Source: Streptomyces sp. WMMC500
GTDB lineage: Bacteria; Actinomycetota; Actinomycetes; Streptomycetales; Streptomycetaceae
Assembly: GCF_027497195.1 (NCBI RefSeq)
Contig: NZ_CP114905.1
Span: 4,599,001-4,663,000, forward strand
DNA length: 64,000 bases
Reading direction: 5' to 3'
The notes under the pieces were generated by a model. The model had not been told where the DNA came from. It ran no database searches and was given only the letters and a program-made list of their open reading frames with translations. Below, in pieces: positions 44,853 to 53,549 of the stretch. The translations under genes and the position numbers were made by a program. Within the stretch, counting starts at the first letter, position 1. Each line of letters begins with the position of its first letter.

Positions 44853-45614
44853 TCAGTCCTGGCCGGAATCGCTGGAGAAGTCCGGCGGTGCCTGGAGGTC
44901 GTGGGCGCGGAAGAGGACGGCGTGGTCGACGCCCATGGCCTTGCCGTTCAGCGCGGTGAACTTCGGGATGAAGTCCCTTGGGGCGGGGTGGTCCGGGAGG
45001 GCGGCCAGGTAGGCGGCGTGCGCCTCCAGTGAGGCGATGCCGCGGGCCAGCGGCTCGCCCGTGACCTCGACGCCGTGGGTCGCGCCGGAGCCCGGGAGTC
45101 CGGGGAGGATGAGCCAGCGCGCGGAGTGCGGTTCGAGGCCCTCGTCGTCGACCTGCTCCGGGAAGATCCACCGGTTGCCCGCGTCGCGCACCGCGTCGAG
45201 GGTGGCGAGTCCGGCCGCGCGGTGGTCGGCCTGGTCGAAGCCGAAGGGCGTCTCGATCCCGTATCCGGAGCCGAGTACGACGTCGGGCTTGAACCGCCGG
45301 ATCTCCCGGCAGATGTCCCGGCGCAGGTCGAGGCCGTAGACGAGCACCCCGTCCGGGTGCTCGAGGATCGTCAGGCGCTCGACGCCGACGACCGCGCAGG
45401 CCGCCTGCTGCTCGGCGGCGCGCAGGCGCGCCGTCTCCTCGGGAGGGTTGGGCATGCCGGCCTCGCCGCGGGTGAGCAGGAGATAGCCGACCTCGATGCC
45501 GCGCGCGGTCCACCGGGCGACCGCCGCGGACGTGCCGTACTCCATGTCGTCGGGGTGCGCGACGACGCAGAGCACGCGCTGGAAGGACTCCTCGGGAAGA
45601 GCAGGCAAGGTCAT
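44853..45614 (-). CDS. PIG-L-family zinc deacetylase
   Basis: A 253-residue LmbE/PIG-L deacetylase, a zinc enzyme that removes N-acetyl groups from amino sugars or similar amides. The zinc motif AHPDD is at about residues 18-22 and the second part is DQADHRAAG; a further His occurs in GATHGVEV or SLEAHAAY. The family includes the mycothiol-pathway enzymes MshB and Mca, but this one is too divergent to assign. ATG 45614 is used; ATG 45623 is the alternative. Confidence 0.85.
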   Translation of the reverse strand: MTLPALPEESFQRVLCVVAHPDDMEYGTSAAVARWTARGIEVGYLLLTRGEAGMPNPPEETARLRAAEQQAACAVVGVERLTILEHPDGVLVYGLDLRRDICREIRRFKPDVVLGSGYGIETPFGFDQADHRAAGLATLDAVRDAGNRWIFPEQVDDEGLEPHSARWLILPGLPGSGATHGVEVTGEPLARGIASLEAHAAYLAALPDHPAPRDFIPKFTALNGKAMGVDHAVLFRAHDLQAPPDFSSDSGQD

Positions 45615-45696
45615 GCCGGCCATCCTGCCGCGTTCTCCGTCCGCCGTCCGGCATTTTCGGAGTGCGGGAAACGGCCCGGTCGGTCGCCGCCGGCCG

Positions 45697-46419
45697 CTAC
45701 TCCTCGCCCGCCAGGGTCAGCGACCGCAGGCGCTGGGCGGCGAACCAGGTCGTGCCCGCCGTGACCACGATCAGGAGGATGGTCGCCACCGGCAGCGCCA
45801 CGTCGGAGACCACGTGGCCGCCCTGCCCGATCTTCTCGCCCACCGCCAGCGCCCACTGCTGGATGCTGAGCGTCTTCACGCCGTCGACGAGGCTGCCGAG
45901 CAGCGCCTCCCACACCAGCGCGTAGACGAGTCCGAAGACCACCGCGTGCCGCGAGATCGTGCCGAGCATGAGGAAGAAGGCGGCGTATGCGACGGAGGCG
46001 ACCGCGGCGGCCAGCGCGTACGCGACCGCCAGGCGGCTGCCGTTGCCGCCGAGGATGACGCCGGCGAGCAGCGTGGGGACCGCGGAGAACGCGGCGGTCA
46101 CGCCGATCGCGACGATCAGTTTCGTGAGGATGATCGTCGGGCGCGGCACGGGCTTCGCGAGCAGGTAGACGATCGAACTGTCGTCGATCTCCGGGCCGAT
46201 GGCGCCCGTACCGGCGATGACGCCGATCAGCGGCACCATGGTCGCCAGCGCGAAGCCGCCGAGGAGGTCGGCGGTGACCTCGTCGTCGGCGCCCACGAGG
46301 GCGCGTACGACGATGGCGATGACGATGAGCAGTACGGGCAGCAGGAGCAGGATGAGCGCCCGGCGGCGGCCGAGGATGGCCCGCTGGGTGAGCCGGGCGA
46401 CGGTGGGGTGGTACAGCAT
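45697..46419 (-). CDS. ABC-2-type transporter permease
   Basis: A 240-residue membrane protein with six predicted helices (ALILLLLPVLLIVIAIVVRA first) and the cytosolic motif SSIVYLLAKPVPRPTIILTKL. It is the last gene of a leftward four-gene ABC operon and 18 bp downstream of an ATPase gene, so it is that ATPase's likely partner. The substrate is unknown. Confidence 0.88.
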   Translation of the reverse strand: MLYHPTVARLTQRAILGRRRALILLLLPVLLIVIAIVVRALVGADDEVTADLLGGFALATMVPLIGVIAGTGAIGPEIDDSSIVYLLAKPVPRPTIILTKLIVAIGVTAAFSAVPTLLAGVILGGNGSRLAVAYALAAAVASVAYAAFFLMLGTISRHAVVFGLVYALVWEALLGSLVDGVKTLSIQQWALAVGEKIGQGGHVVSDVALPVATILLIVVTAGTTWFAAQRLRSLTLAGEE

Positions 46420-46437
46420 CGCGTTCTTCGCTCCTTC

Positions 46438-47349
46438 TCAGGCCGCGACCAGGTACGAGAAGACGGATTCGAGGGACTCGTCGGACGGCGAGACCTCGTA
46501 GAGGCGGATGCCGTGGTCCCTGGCGACGCGCGGCAGCAGCTCGGTGAAGCGGGCGAAGTCGACGGCCTGGATGTGCAGGATGCCGTCGCGCCGGTCGAGT
46601 TCGAGGCCGGCCGTGGACGGGTCGGCGATGAGCGCGGAGGCGAGTGCGCGGTCGTCGCTGGAGCGTACGGCGTAGTGGTGCGGGCGGTCGGTCATCAGCC
46701 GGCGGATCTTGCGGAAGTCGCCGGAGGCGGCGTGCCGGCCGGCGACGATCACCTCGATGTGCGCGGCGAGCTGCTCGACCTCCTCCAGGATGTGCGAGGA
46801 GAACAGCACGGTACGGCCGGCGGCGCCCATCTGCCGGAGCAGGTCCATGAGGTGCATGCGCTGGCGCGGGTCCATGCCGTTGAAGGGCTCGTCGAGGAGC
46901 AGTACGTCGGGCTCGTGGACGAGGGCGGACGCCATCTTCACGCGCTGCCGCATGCCTTTGCTGTACGTGCCGATCCGGCGGTTCTGCGCGTACTCCATCT
47001 CGACCGTGGCCAGCGCCTTCTGCGCGGCGTCGGGGCCGAGGCCGTGCAGTTCGGCGTTGGCGCGGACGAACTCGCGGCCGGTGAGGAAGTCGTACATCGC
47101 CTCGCGCTCGGGCACGAGCCCGATGTGCTTGTAGACCTGCTCGTTGCGCCAGATGCGCACGCCGTCGAGGGTGACGGCGCCGGTGGAGGGGGCGAGGAAA
47201 CCGGCCATCATGTTGATGAGGGTCGACTTGCCGGCGCCGTTGGGGCCGAGGAGGCCGGTGACGCCCGGGCCGATGGCCATGGTCACGTCGTTGACGGCGA
47301 CGACGTTGCCGAACCAGCGGGAGACGCTGTCGATCCGGATGGTGGTCAC
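46438..47349 (-). CDS. ABC transporter ATP-binding protein
   Basis: A 303-residue ABC ATPase. Walker A is GPNGAGKST (about 35-43), the signature is YSKGMRQRVKMA (slightly altered LSGGQ), Walker B is VLLLDEPFNG, and H-loop SSHIL. A C-terminal accessory region (HHYAVRSSDDRAL onward) is typical of exporter ATPases. GTG 47349 overlaps the upstream permease stop by 4 bp (GTGA), showing translational coupling. Confidence 0.92.
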   Translation of the reverse strand: MTTIRIDSVSRWFGNVVAVNDVTMAIGPGVTGLLGPNGAGKSTLINMMAGFLAPSTGAVTLDGVRIWRNEQVYKHIGLVPEREAMYDFLTGREFVRANAELHGLGPDAAQKALATVEMEYAQNRRIGTYSKGMRQRVKMASALVHEPDVLLLDEPFNGMDPRQRMHLMDLLRQMGAAGRTVLFSSHILEEVEQLAAHIEVIVAGRHAASGDFRKIRRLMTDRPHHYAVRSSDDRALASALIADPSTAGLELDRRDGILHIQAVDFARFTELLPRVARDHGIRLYEVSPSDESLESVFSYLVAA

Positions 47350-48299
47350 AGCCCGGCCTTTCGGTAGCGGCGCAGCAGGAACAGGAAGCAGCCGGCGGCG
47401 ACGGCGAGCGCGATGAGCAGGGCGGCCGCCCCGGCCGCGGTGGACGGGTCGACGGGCTCGGGGGAGGCGGTCGCGGGGGTCGCGCCGAGGAACACCGACT
47501 GGACGTTGTCGATGAGGCCGATGGGCGAGAAGAGCGCGAACCAGCCGATGGCGTCGAGGTTGTCCTGCTCCCACGCGATGCCCTGCAGGGCGCTGACCGC
47601 GCCGAACGGGACGGTGAACGCGGCGATGACGGCGGCGACGCCGAAGCCGCGGCGCGGGGTGAGGGCGGCGATGGCCAGGCCGATGCCGGCGAAGAGCAGC
47701 GACAGCAGGGCGACGGAGACGAGCGCCTGGGCGAAGCCCTTGGTCTGGTCGGCGAAGTCGAACTTCGCCAGCAGCGCGCCGACGTAGAGGACCACCAGGG
47801 GGGTGGCGGTGAGGATGAAGAGCGCCGAGGCCATCGCCCCGTACTTGGCGACGACGTAGTCGACGCGCTCGACGGGGCGGGAGAAGTACAGCGGGACGCT
47901 GCGGAACCGCAGGTCGCGCGAGACGGACACCGGGGCCTGGGCGGCGATGAAGAGGAAGATGACGGGCTGGAGGAAGATCGCGTAGTCGGTGTAGTCCAGC
48001 GGCAGTTCGTCCATGTTGGTGCCGATGGCGACCGCGACGATGATGAGCGCGACCAGGGCCATGATGCCGTAGAGGAGCGCGGGCGGGACCTTGGACTTGG
48101 CGGAGCGGCCGAGGCCGTACGCGGCGCGCAGGGACTGGATGAACAGCGAGCGGCGGGCGTAGCCGCGGCCGAGGCGGGGGCCGTCGTAGTGGCGGTAGCC
48201 GATGTCGTGGATGACGTCGGTGGCGGCGGCGGGCGTGCCGGTGCCGGGGGCCTGGCCGGCGTTGCCGGCGTTGCCGGTGGCGGGCGCGTCAGTGGGCAT
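47346..48299 (-). CDS. ABC transporter permease
   Basis: A 317-residue permease with an N-terminal Gly/Ala tail, DIGYRHYDGPRLGRG, and about six membrane helices (LYGIMALVALIIVAVAIGTN first). The segment SRDLRFRSVPLYFSRPVERVDYVVAKYGA is the cytosolic coupling region seen in ABC-2 permeases. ATG 48299 lies 11 bp inside the end of the upstream ATPase gene. Confidence 0.88.
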   Translation of the reverse strand: MPTDAPATGNAGNAGQAPGTGTPAAATDVIHDIGYRHYDGPRLGRGYARRSLFIQSLRAAYGLGRSAKSKVPPALLYGIMALVALIIVAVAIGTNMDELPLDYTDYAIFLQPVIFLFIAAQAPVSVSRDLRFRSVPLYFSRPVERVDYVVAKYGAMASALFILTATPLVVLYVGALLAKFDFADQTKGFAQALVSVALLSLLFAGIGLAIAALTPRRGFGVAAVIAAFTVPFGAVSALQGIAWEQDNLDAIGWFALFSPIGLIDNVQSVFLGATPATASPEPVDPSTAAGAAALLIALAVAAGCFLFLLRRYRKAGL

Positions 48300-49371
48300 G
48301 AGAGCTTCCTGCGGGGTCGGTCGCGGGGTCGGTCGCGGACGTGCTCGCGGGGGGTGTCGCGTCGGCTGTGCCCGGGGGCGCCGTGCCGGGGCTCGTGTCG
48401 GGGTGCGCCTCTGGGCTCGTGTCGGGGGGCGCGCTCGCCGGGTGGGTGTCGTCGTCGCGGAAGATCTCCGCTATGCGGTGCCGGCGCTGCTCCATCCGCA
48501 CCAACCCGAGGCCGAGCCCGGCCACCGCGTCCCGTACGACGTCGTACGTACCGTCGTCCCCGGCCTCGACGTACAGCAGCCGGCCGTCCGCGGTGATGCC
48601 GAGACCCGCGCCGGCGAGCGCCTTGCGCAGGGTGGCGGTGCCGTCGGGGTGGGCGTCGGTGTCGGTCACCTCGACCGCGAGGGTGGCGGTGGTCTGCGTG
48701 AAGTCGCTGGTGGAGCTGGAGCGCAGCAGCCGGCCGCCGTCGATGACGACGACGTGGTCGCAGGTGCGCTCCAGTTCGCCGAGGAGGTGCGAGGTGACCA
48801 GCACGGAGATGCCGAAGTCCGCGTACACGCGGCGGATGAGGCCGAGCATGTCGTCGCGGCCGACGGGGTCGAGCCCGTTGGTCGGCTCGTCGAGGAAGAC
48901 GAGCTGCGGGTCGTGCACGAGGGCCTGGGCGAGCTTGACGCGCTGCTTCATGCCGGTGGAGTAGCCGCCGATGGGGCGGTAGCGCTCCTCGTACAGGCCG
49001 ACGTGGCGCAGCGTGTCCGCGGTACGCTCGCGCGCCGCGGTGGCGGGCAGGCCGGACATGCGCGCCATGTGCACGACGAACTCCGTGGCGGAGACGTCGG
49101 GCGGCAGGCAGTCGTGTTCCGGCATGTAGCCGACGCGCTCGCGGATGCTTGCGGCGGTGTCGCTGCCGGCGGCCACGTCGAGGCCGAGCACGGTGGCGGA
49201 GCCTTCGGAGGCGGGCGACAGCCCGAGAAGGATCTTGATCAGCGTGGACTTGCCGGCGCCGTTGGCGCCGACCAGGCCCGTGACCCCGGGGCCGATGTCG
49301 AGGGTGAGGCCGTCGAGCGCGGTGACCCGGGGAAACCGTTTGCTCAGGTTCTCGGTGGCGATGACTGTCAC
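48289..49371 (-). CDS. ABC transporter ATP-binding protein
   Basis: First gene of the four-gene operon, 360 residues. Walker A is GANGAGKST, the signature YSTGMKQRVKLAQAL, Walker B LVFLDEPTNGLDP and H-loop TSHLL. The last 50 residues are a low-complexity Pro/Thr/Ala/Ser/Asp tail with a terminal His-Ala-His, beyond the family length. The operon thus has ATPase-permease-ATPase-permease, two paired half-transporters acting together or in parallel. GTG 49371 is used. Confidence 0.92.
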   Translation of the reverse strand: MTVIATENLSKRFPRVTALDGLTLDIGPGVTGLVGANGAGKSTLIKILLGLSPASEGSATVLGLDVAAGSDTAASIRERVGYMPEHDCLPPDVSATEFVVHMARMSGLPATAARERTADTLRHVGLYEERYRPIGGYSTGMKQRVKLAQALVHDPQLVFLDEPTNGLDPVGRDDMLGLIRRVYADFGISVLVTSHLLGELERTCDHVVVIDGGRLLRSSSTSDFTQTTATLAVEVTDTDAHPDGTATLRKALAGAGLGITADGRLLYVEAGDDGTYDVVRDAVAGLGLGLVRMEQRRHRIAEIFRDDDTHPASAPPDTSPEAHPDTSPGTAPPGTADATPPASTSATDPATDPAGSSHAH

Positions 49372-49658
49372 GCTGCACGACGGTAGTGGTGCCGGGTGCG
49401 GAGGGCGTCAGCCTTGGCGATGGTTGGCGGGTACGACCGGGGGGTGACGGACCCGTAGGGGAACGGGGCGGGCAACCCTGACGTTACCGACGGTATCCAC
49501 AGGGCGACTGCGGGCATTGACGGAGCCACGGGGCGATGTCACAGTCATTGGTGTCAGCTTTTGGGGCGGGGCCGGCTTCGGGTGAAGTCGGGCCGGGCAG
49601 GGTGGACTTGGGCGGAGCCGCGGCAATCGCGGGTGGGCGGAACGGGAGGGGCGGACTG

Positions 49659-50537
49659 ATGACATTCACCGAGTCCTCGGCGGCTCTGCGGGGGTTCAGA
49701 AGCGTGCAGCGGCTGGCGTACGAGTGCGCGGAGGCGGTGGCGGCGCAGCTCCGGCCGGGGGTCACGGAGCGGGAGGCGGCGCGGATGCAGCGGGAGTGGC
49801 TGCGCGAGCGCGGCGTGCGGGACTGGTTCCACCTGCCGTTCGCGTGGTTCGGCGACCGGACCGCGTTCGCGGGCTTCAGGGTGCCGCTGCAGTTCTTCCC
49901 GACGAACCGGGAGCTGGCGCCGGGCATGCCGTTCATCCTCGACCTCGCGCCGGTGCACGGCGGCCATACGGCCGACGTGGGCTATTCCGGCTGCCTCGGG
50001 CCGAACCCCGTGCACGACCGGCTGATGCGCGACCTCCGGGTGCACCGGGAGCTGATCCTGCGCGAGGTGCGCGAGCGCCGCCCGCTGCGGGAGATCTACG
50101 AGGACGTGGAGCGCCTCATGGTCCGCCAGGGTTATCACAACCGGCACCGGGCCTATCCGTTCGGCGTCATCGCGCACAAGGTCGACCGGGTCCGGGAGCG
50201 GCGCTTCGCGCCGCACGTGTTCGGCTTCGGCGCGCAGAGCCTGAAGGGCCTGGCGAAGGACGCCCTGCGCGGGCACCGGGAGGGCTGGTCGCCGCTGTGG
50301 AGCCCGTACCGGTTCTCGCAGCATCCGCCGCGGCCGGGACTGTGGGCGGTGGAACCGCACCTGGGCTTCCGCGGCACGGGCGCGAAGTTCGAGGAGCTGC
50401 TGGTGGTGACGGACTCGCGTGACGCGCAGGAGAGCGCGTTCTGGCTGGACGACGACCTGCCGCATGTGCGGCGGTGGGCGGAGACAGAGGCAGCGGTTGC
50501 GGCGGACCGGGAGCCGGCGAAGGGGCGGGTGGCATGA
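49659..50537 (+). CDS. M24-family metallopeptidase-like protein
   Basis: A 292-residue protein with the pita-bread fold of methionine aminopeptidase/Xaa-Pro dipeptidase. The metal ligands can be proposed: Asp pair in FILDLAPVHGGHTADVGYSG, His in FGVIAHKVD, and Glu residues in AVEPHLGFRGTGAKFEELL. The N-terminal lobe is short. ATG 49659 follows GGGAGGGG. The stop overlaps the next gene by 4 bp (ATGA), so the two are coupled. The peptide substrate is unknown; non-peptidase members exist. Confidence 0.8.
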   Translation: MTFTESSAALRGFRSVQRLAYECAEAVAAQLRPGVTEREAARMQREWLRERGVRDWFHLPFAWFGDRTAFAGFRVPLQFFPTNRELAPGMPFILDLAPVHGGHTADVGYSGCLGPNPVHDRLMRDLRVHRELILREVRERRPLREIYEDVERLMVRQGYHNRHRAYPFGVIAHKVDRVRERRFAPHVFGFGAQSLKGLAKDALRGHREGWSPLWSPYRFSQHPPRPGLWAVEPHLGFRGTGAKFEELLVVTDSRDAQESAFWLDDDLPHVRRWAETEAAVAADREPAKGRVA

Positions 50538-52303
50538 GCGAGCGGGGCGGCGCGGCCGTACGGGAGCGGTGGGTCAGGACCACCGGTGTCGAGCTGTGCG
50601 TGGCGGAGCTGGGGGATGCCGGGCAGCCGACGGTCGTGCTGCTGCACGGCTACCCGGACAGCAAGGAGGTCTGGTCCGCGGTCGCGTACCGGCTCGCCGA
50701 GCGTTTCCACGTCGTGCTGTACGACGTCCGCGGCCACGGCCGCTCGACCGCGCCGGAGCCGCTGAAGGGCGGTTTCACGCTGGAGAAGCTCACGGACGAC
50801 TTCCTCGCCGTGACCGACGCCGTCAGCCCGGACCGCCCGGTGCACCTCGTGGGGCACGACTGGGGCTCGGTGCAGGGCTGGGAGTTCGCCACGGTGGCGC
50901 GCACGGAGGGCCGCATCGCGTCGTTCACCTCCCTGTCCGGCCCGTGTCTCGACCACCTCGGGCACTGGCTCGACGGCCGGCTGCGCCGCCCCACGCCGCG
51001 GCGGGCCGCCCAACTGCTCGGCCAGTCCGCCAAGTCCTGGTACGTGTATCTGCTGCACACCCCCGTGCTGCCCGAGCTGGCCTGGCGCGGCCCGCTCGGC
51101 GCGCGCTGGCCGGCGATCCTGCGGACGGTGGAGAAGGTCCCCGGCGACGGCTACCCGACGCCCTCCCTGGGCGACGACGCGGCGCACGGCGCCTGGCTCT
51201 ACCGGGACAACATCCGCGCCCGGCTGCGCCACCCACGCCCCGACGCCTACGCGCACGTGCCGGTGCAGCTCATCACGCCCTCCGGCGACGCCTTCCTGTC
51301 CCCGAGCCTCTATGACGACCTGGACCGCTGGGTGCCGCAGTTGCTGCGGCGCACGATCGACGCCCGGCACTGGGTCCCGCGCACCCGGCCCGACCAGCTC
51401 GCCGCGTGGATCGGCGAGTTCGTGCGCGCCCACGAGGACGGCGCGCCGGTGGCGGAGATCGTCCCCGACGGGCCGTACGCGGACCGGTTCGGCGGGCGGC
51501 TCGTGCTGGTCACCGGCGCGGCGAGCGGCATCGGCCGGGCCACTGCGTTCGCCTTCGCGGAGGCCGGCGCGCGGATCGTGGCGGCGGACATCGACGCCGA
51601 GGGGGCGGCCACGACCGCCGAGCTGTGCCGGATGATCGGCGCGGCCGAGGCGTGGGCGGAGGTCGTGGACGTCGGGGACGAGGAGGCGATGGAGAAGTTC
51701 GCCGAGCGCGTCGCGGCCACGTACGGGGTGGTGGACGTGCTGGTGAACAACGCCGGGATCGGTCTGGCCGGCCCGCTGCTCGACACCTCGGCGGCGGACT
51801 GGCGCCGGGTGCTGGACGTCAACCTGTGGGGTGTCATCCACGGCTGCCGGCTCTTCGGCAGGCAGATGGCCGAGCGCGGCCAGGGCGGGCACATCGTCAA
51901 CACCGCCTCCGCCGCCGCGTATGCGCCGTCGCGGACCCTGCCGGCGTACTCGACGTCGAAGGCCGCGGTGCTGATGCTCTCGGAGTGCCTGCGCGCGGAG
52001 CTGGCCGGGCGGGGAATCGGCGTCTCGGCCGTCTGCCCCGGCTTCGTGCACACCGGCATCACGGCCACCGCCCGGTTCGCGGGCGTCTCCGAGGAGGAGG
52101 AGACGCGCCGCCGGAAGAGCGCCCACCGGTGGTACGGGAAGCGGAACTACCCCGCGGAGAAGGTCGCGGACGCCGTGCTGCGGGCGGTCGTGCGCAACCA
52201 GGCGGTGGTGCCGGTCACGCCGGAGGCGCGGGGCTCGCGGCTGCTCTCGCGGTTCGCGCCGCGCGCGCTGCGGGCGATAGCCCGGGTGGAACCGAAGTTC
52301 TAG
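50534..52303 (+). CDS. Fused alpha/beta-hydrolase-SDR oxidoreductase (EphD-like)
   Basis: A 589-residue two-domain enzyme. Residues 1 to about 305 are an epoxide-hydrolase-type alpha/beta hydrolase with oxyanion motif HGYPD (38-42) and GHDWGS (nucleophile Asp109). Residues from about 320 form a short-chain dehydrogenase: NAD(P)-binding TGAASGIG, NNAG, catalytic YSTSK. The layout and length match mycobacterial EphD, which is linked to mycolic acid metabolism. Streptomycetes have no mycolates, so the substrate here must differ. It is coupled to the M24-like gene by ATGA and followed by a MerR-type gene 36 bp on. Confidence 0.87.
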   Translation: MSERGGAAVRERWVRTTGVELCVAELGDAGQPTVVLLHGYPDSKEVWSAVAYRLAERFHVVLYDVRGHGRSTAPEPLKGGFTLEKLTDDFLAVTDAVSPDRPVHLVGHDWGSVQGWEFATVARTEGRIASFTSLSGPCLDHLGHWLDGRLRRPTPRRAAQLLGQSAKSWYVYLLHTPVLPELAWRGPLGARWPAILRTVEKVPGDGYPTPSLGDDAAHGAWLYRDNIRARLRHPRPDAYAHVPVQLITPSGDAFLSPSLYDDLDRWVPQLLRRTIDARHWVPRTRPDQLAAWIGEFVRAHEDGAPVAEIVPDGPYADRFGGRLVLVTGAASGIGRATAFAFAEAGARIVAADIDAEGAATTAELCRMIGAAEAWAEVVDVGDEEAMEKFAERVAATYGVVDVLVNNAGIGLAGPLLDTSAADWRRVLDVNLWGVIHGCRLFGRQMAERGQGGHIVNTASAAAYAPSRTLPAYSTSKAAVLMLSECLRAELAGRGIGVSAVCPGFVHTGITATARFAGVSEEEETRRRKSAHRWYGKRNYPAEKVADAVLRAVVRNQAVVPVTPEARGSRLLSRFAPRALRAIARVEPKF

Positions 52304-52339
52304 CACCCCCGCCTCCGGTCGCCTTCCAGGAGTCTCATC

Positions 52340-53437
52340 GTGAGCACCGAAGCACGTCTCCCGCGCGCGGAGCACGACGCGGGCGGGCCGCACCGGGTCC
52401 CGCGCGACCGGAGCGGGATCCCGGCATCCGCGCCGGTCGTACCATCCCTCCCACAAACGGCGGCGAACGGGCCGGGGGGCCGGCCGGGGGGCAGGAGAGC
52501 GGTGCTGGAGGAACAGGCGGCCGGGGAGTACCGGATCGAGGGTCTGGCGCACGCCAGCGGCACGACCGTACGCACCATCCGCGCGTACGCCGACCGCGGG
52601 CTGCTGCCGCGACCGGAGCGGCGCGGGCGGACGAACGTCTACGGCGACGAACACCTCGCCCGGCTGCGCCAGATAGCCGGCCTCCTCGACCGCGGCTACA
52701 CCCTGGCGTCCATCAAGGAGCTCCTGGAGGCGTGGGACGCGGGCCGGGGGCTCGGCGGAGTGCTGGGTCTGGTCGCCGAGGTGCAGGGGCCGTGGACCGA
52801 CGAGGAGTCCGGGCAGTTGGGCCGGGCGGAGCTGGAGGAGCTGTTCGGCGGGGGGGCGGACGAGTCCGCGGTCGAGGAGGCCGTCGAGCTGGGCGTGCTG
52901 GAGCGGGTGCCGGGGGAGCCTGAGGTGTTCCTCGTGCCCAGCCCGCAGCAGCTCACGGTCGCCGCGGAACTGCACGCGGCCGGAGTGCCGTTCGCGGCCA
53001 TCACCGGCCAACTGCGCGAGCTGCGGCTGCGGGTGGAGGAGATCGCCGCGGGCCTGCTCGACTTCACCGCCGAGCACGTCTTCCAGCGCTATCTCGACCA
53101 CCCCCCGTCGGACGCGGAGGCGACCGAGGCCGCCGGCCTCGTCCGCCGGCTGCGCCCGCTGGCGCAGCAGACGATGGACGCGGAGCTGGCCCGCGCGATG
53201 CGCACGCTGGCCACGCGCCAGCTCCACGAGCACCTCGCCGGCCCGCCCCAGCCCCCGGCCACCGGCCCGGCGACGGTCCCGGTGAGCCTGCCGGCGGCCA
53301 CGGTGGCGGCGGTACGTGACCTGGTGGGTCCGGCGGCGACGGCGGAGTTCGTCACGGCGGCGACGGAACGGGAGGTCCACAAGCGCCGGATGGACACCCT
53401 GGCGCAGGACCGGGGCGGGGAAGACGGCCCGGGGTGA
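52340..53437 (+). CDS. MerR-family transcriptional regulator
   Basis: A 365-residue regulator. The MerR DNA-binding domain starts at EYRIEGLAHASGTTVRTIRAY and includes RGLLPRPERRGRTNVYGDEHL. The long C-terminal part (about 150-360) is helical with GVPFAAITGQLRELRLRVEE. GTG 52340 has AGGAG with 7-nt spacing, adding a 60-residue Pro/Arg/Gly-rich N-terminus; GTG 52502 (MLEEQAAGEYRIEG) is an alternative giving a more usual start. It sits 36 bp after the EphD-like gene, its possible target. Confidence 0.88.
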   Translation: MSTEARLPRAEHDAGGPHRVPRDRSGIPASAPVVPSLPQTAANGPGGRPGGRRAVLEEQAAGEYRIEGLAHASGTTVRTIRAYADRGLLPRPERRGRTNVYGDEHLARLRQIAGLLDRGYTLASIKELLEAWDAGRGLGGVLGLVAEVQGPWTDEESGQLGRAELEELFGGGADESAVEEAVELGVLERVPGEPEVFLVPSPQQLTVAAELHAAGVPFAAITGQLRELRLRVEEIAAGLLDFTAEHVFQRYLDHPPSDAEATEAAGLVRRLRPLAQQTMDAELARAMRTLATRQLHEHLAGPPQPPATGPATVPVSLPAATVAAVRDLVGPAATAEFVTAATEREVHKRRMDTLAQDRGGEDGPG

Positions 53438-53549
53438 CCGGGGCGGCTCCGGCGCGCCGGCGGGGACGCGCAGGTGTCCGGACGCGGGGTTGACCCTTCG
53501 TTACCCGCGGGTCACTCTGGCTCAGCCATACCACGGGAGGAGAACACGC

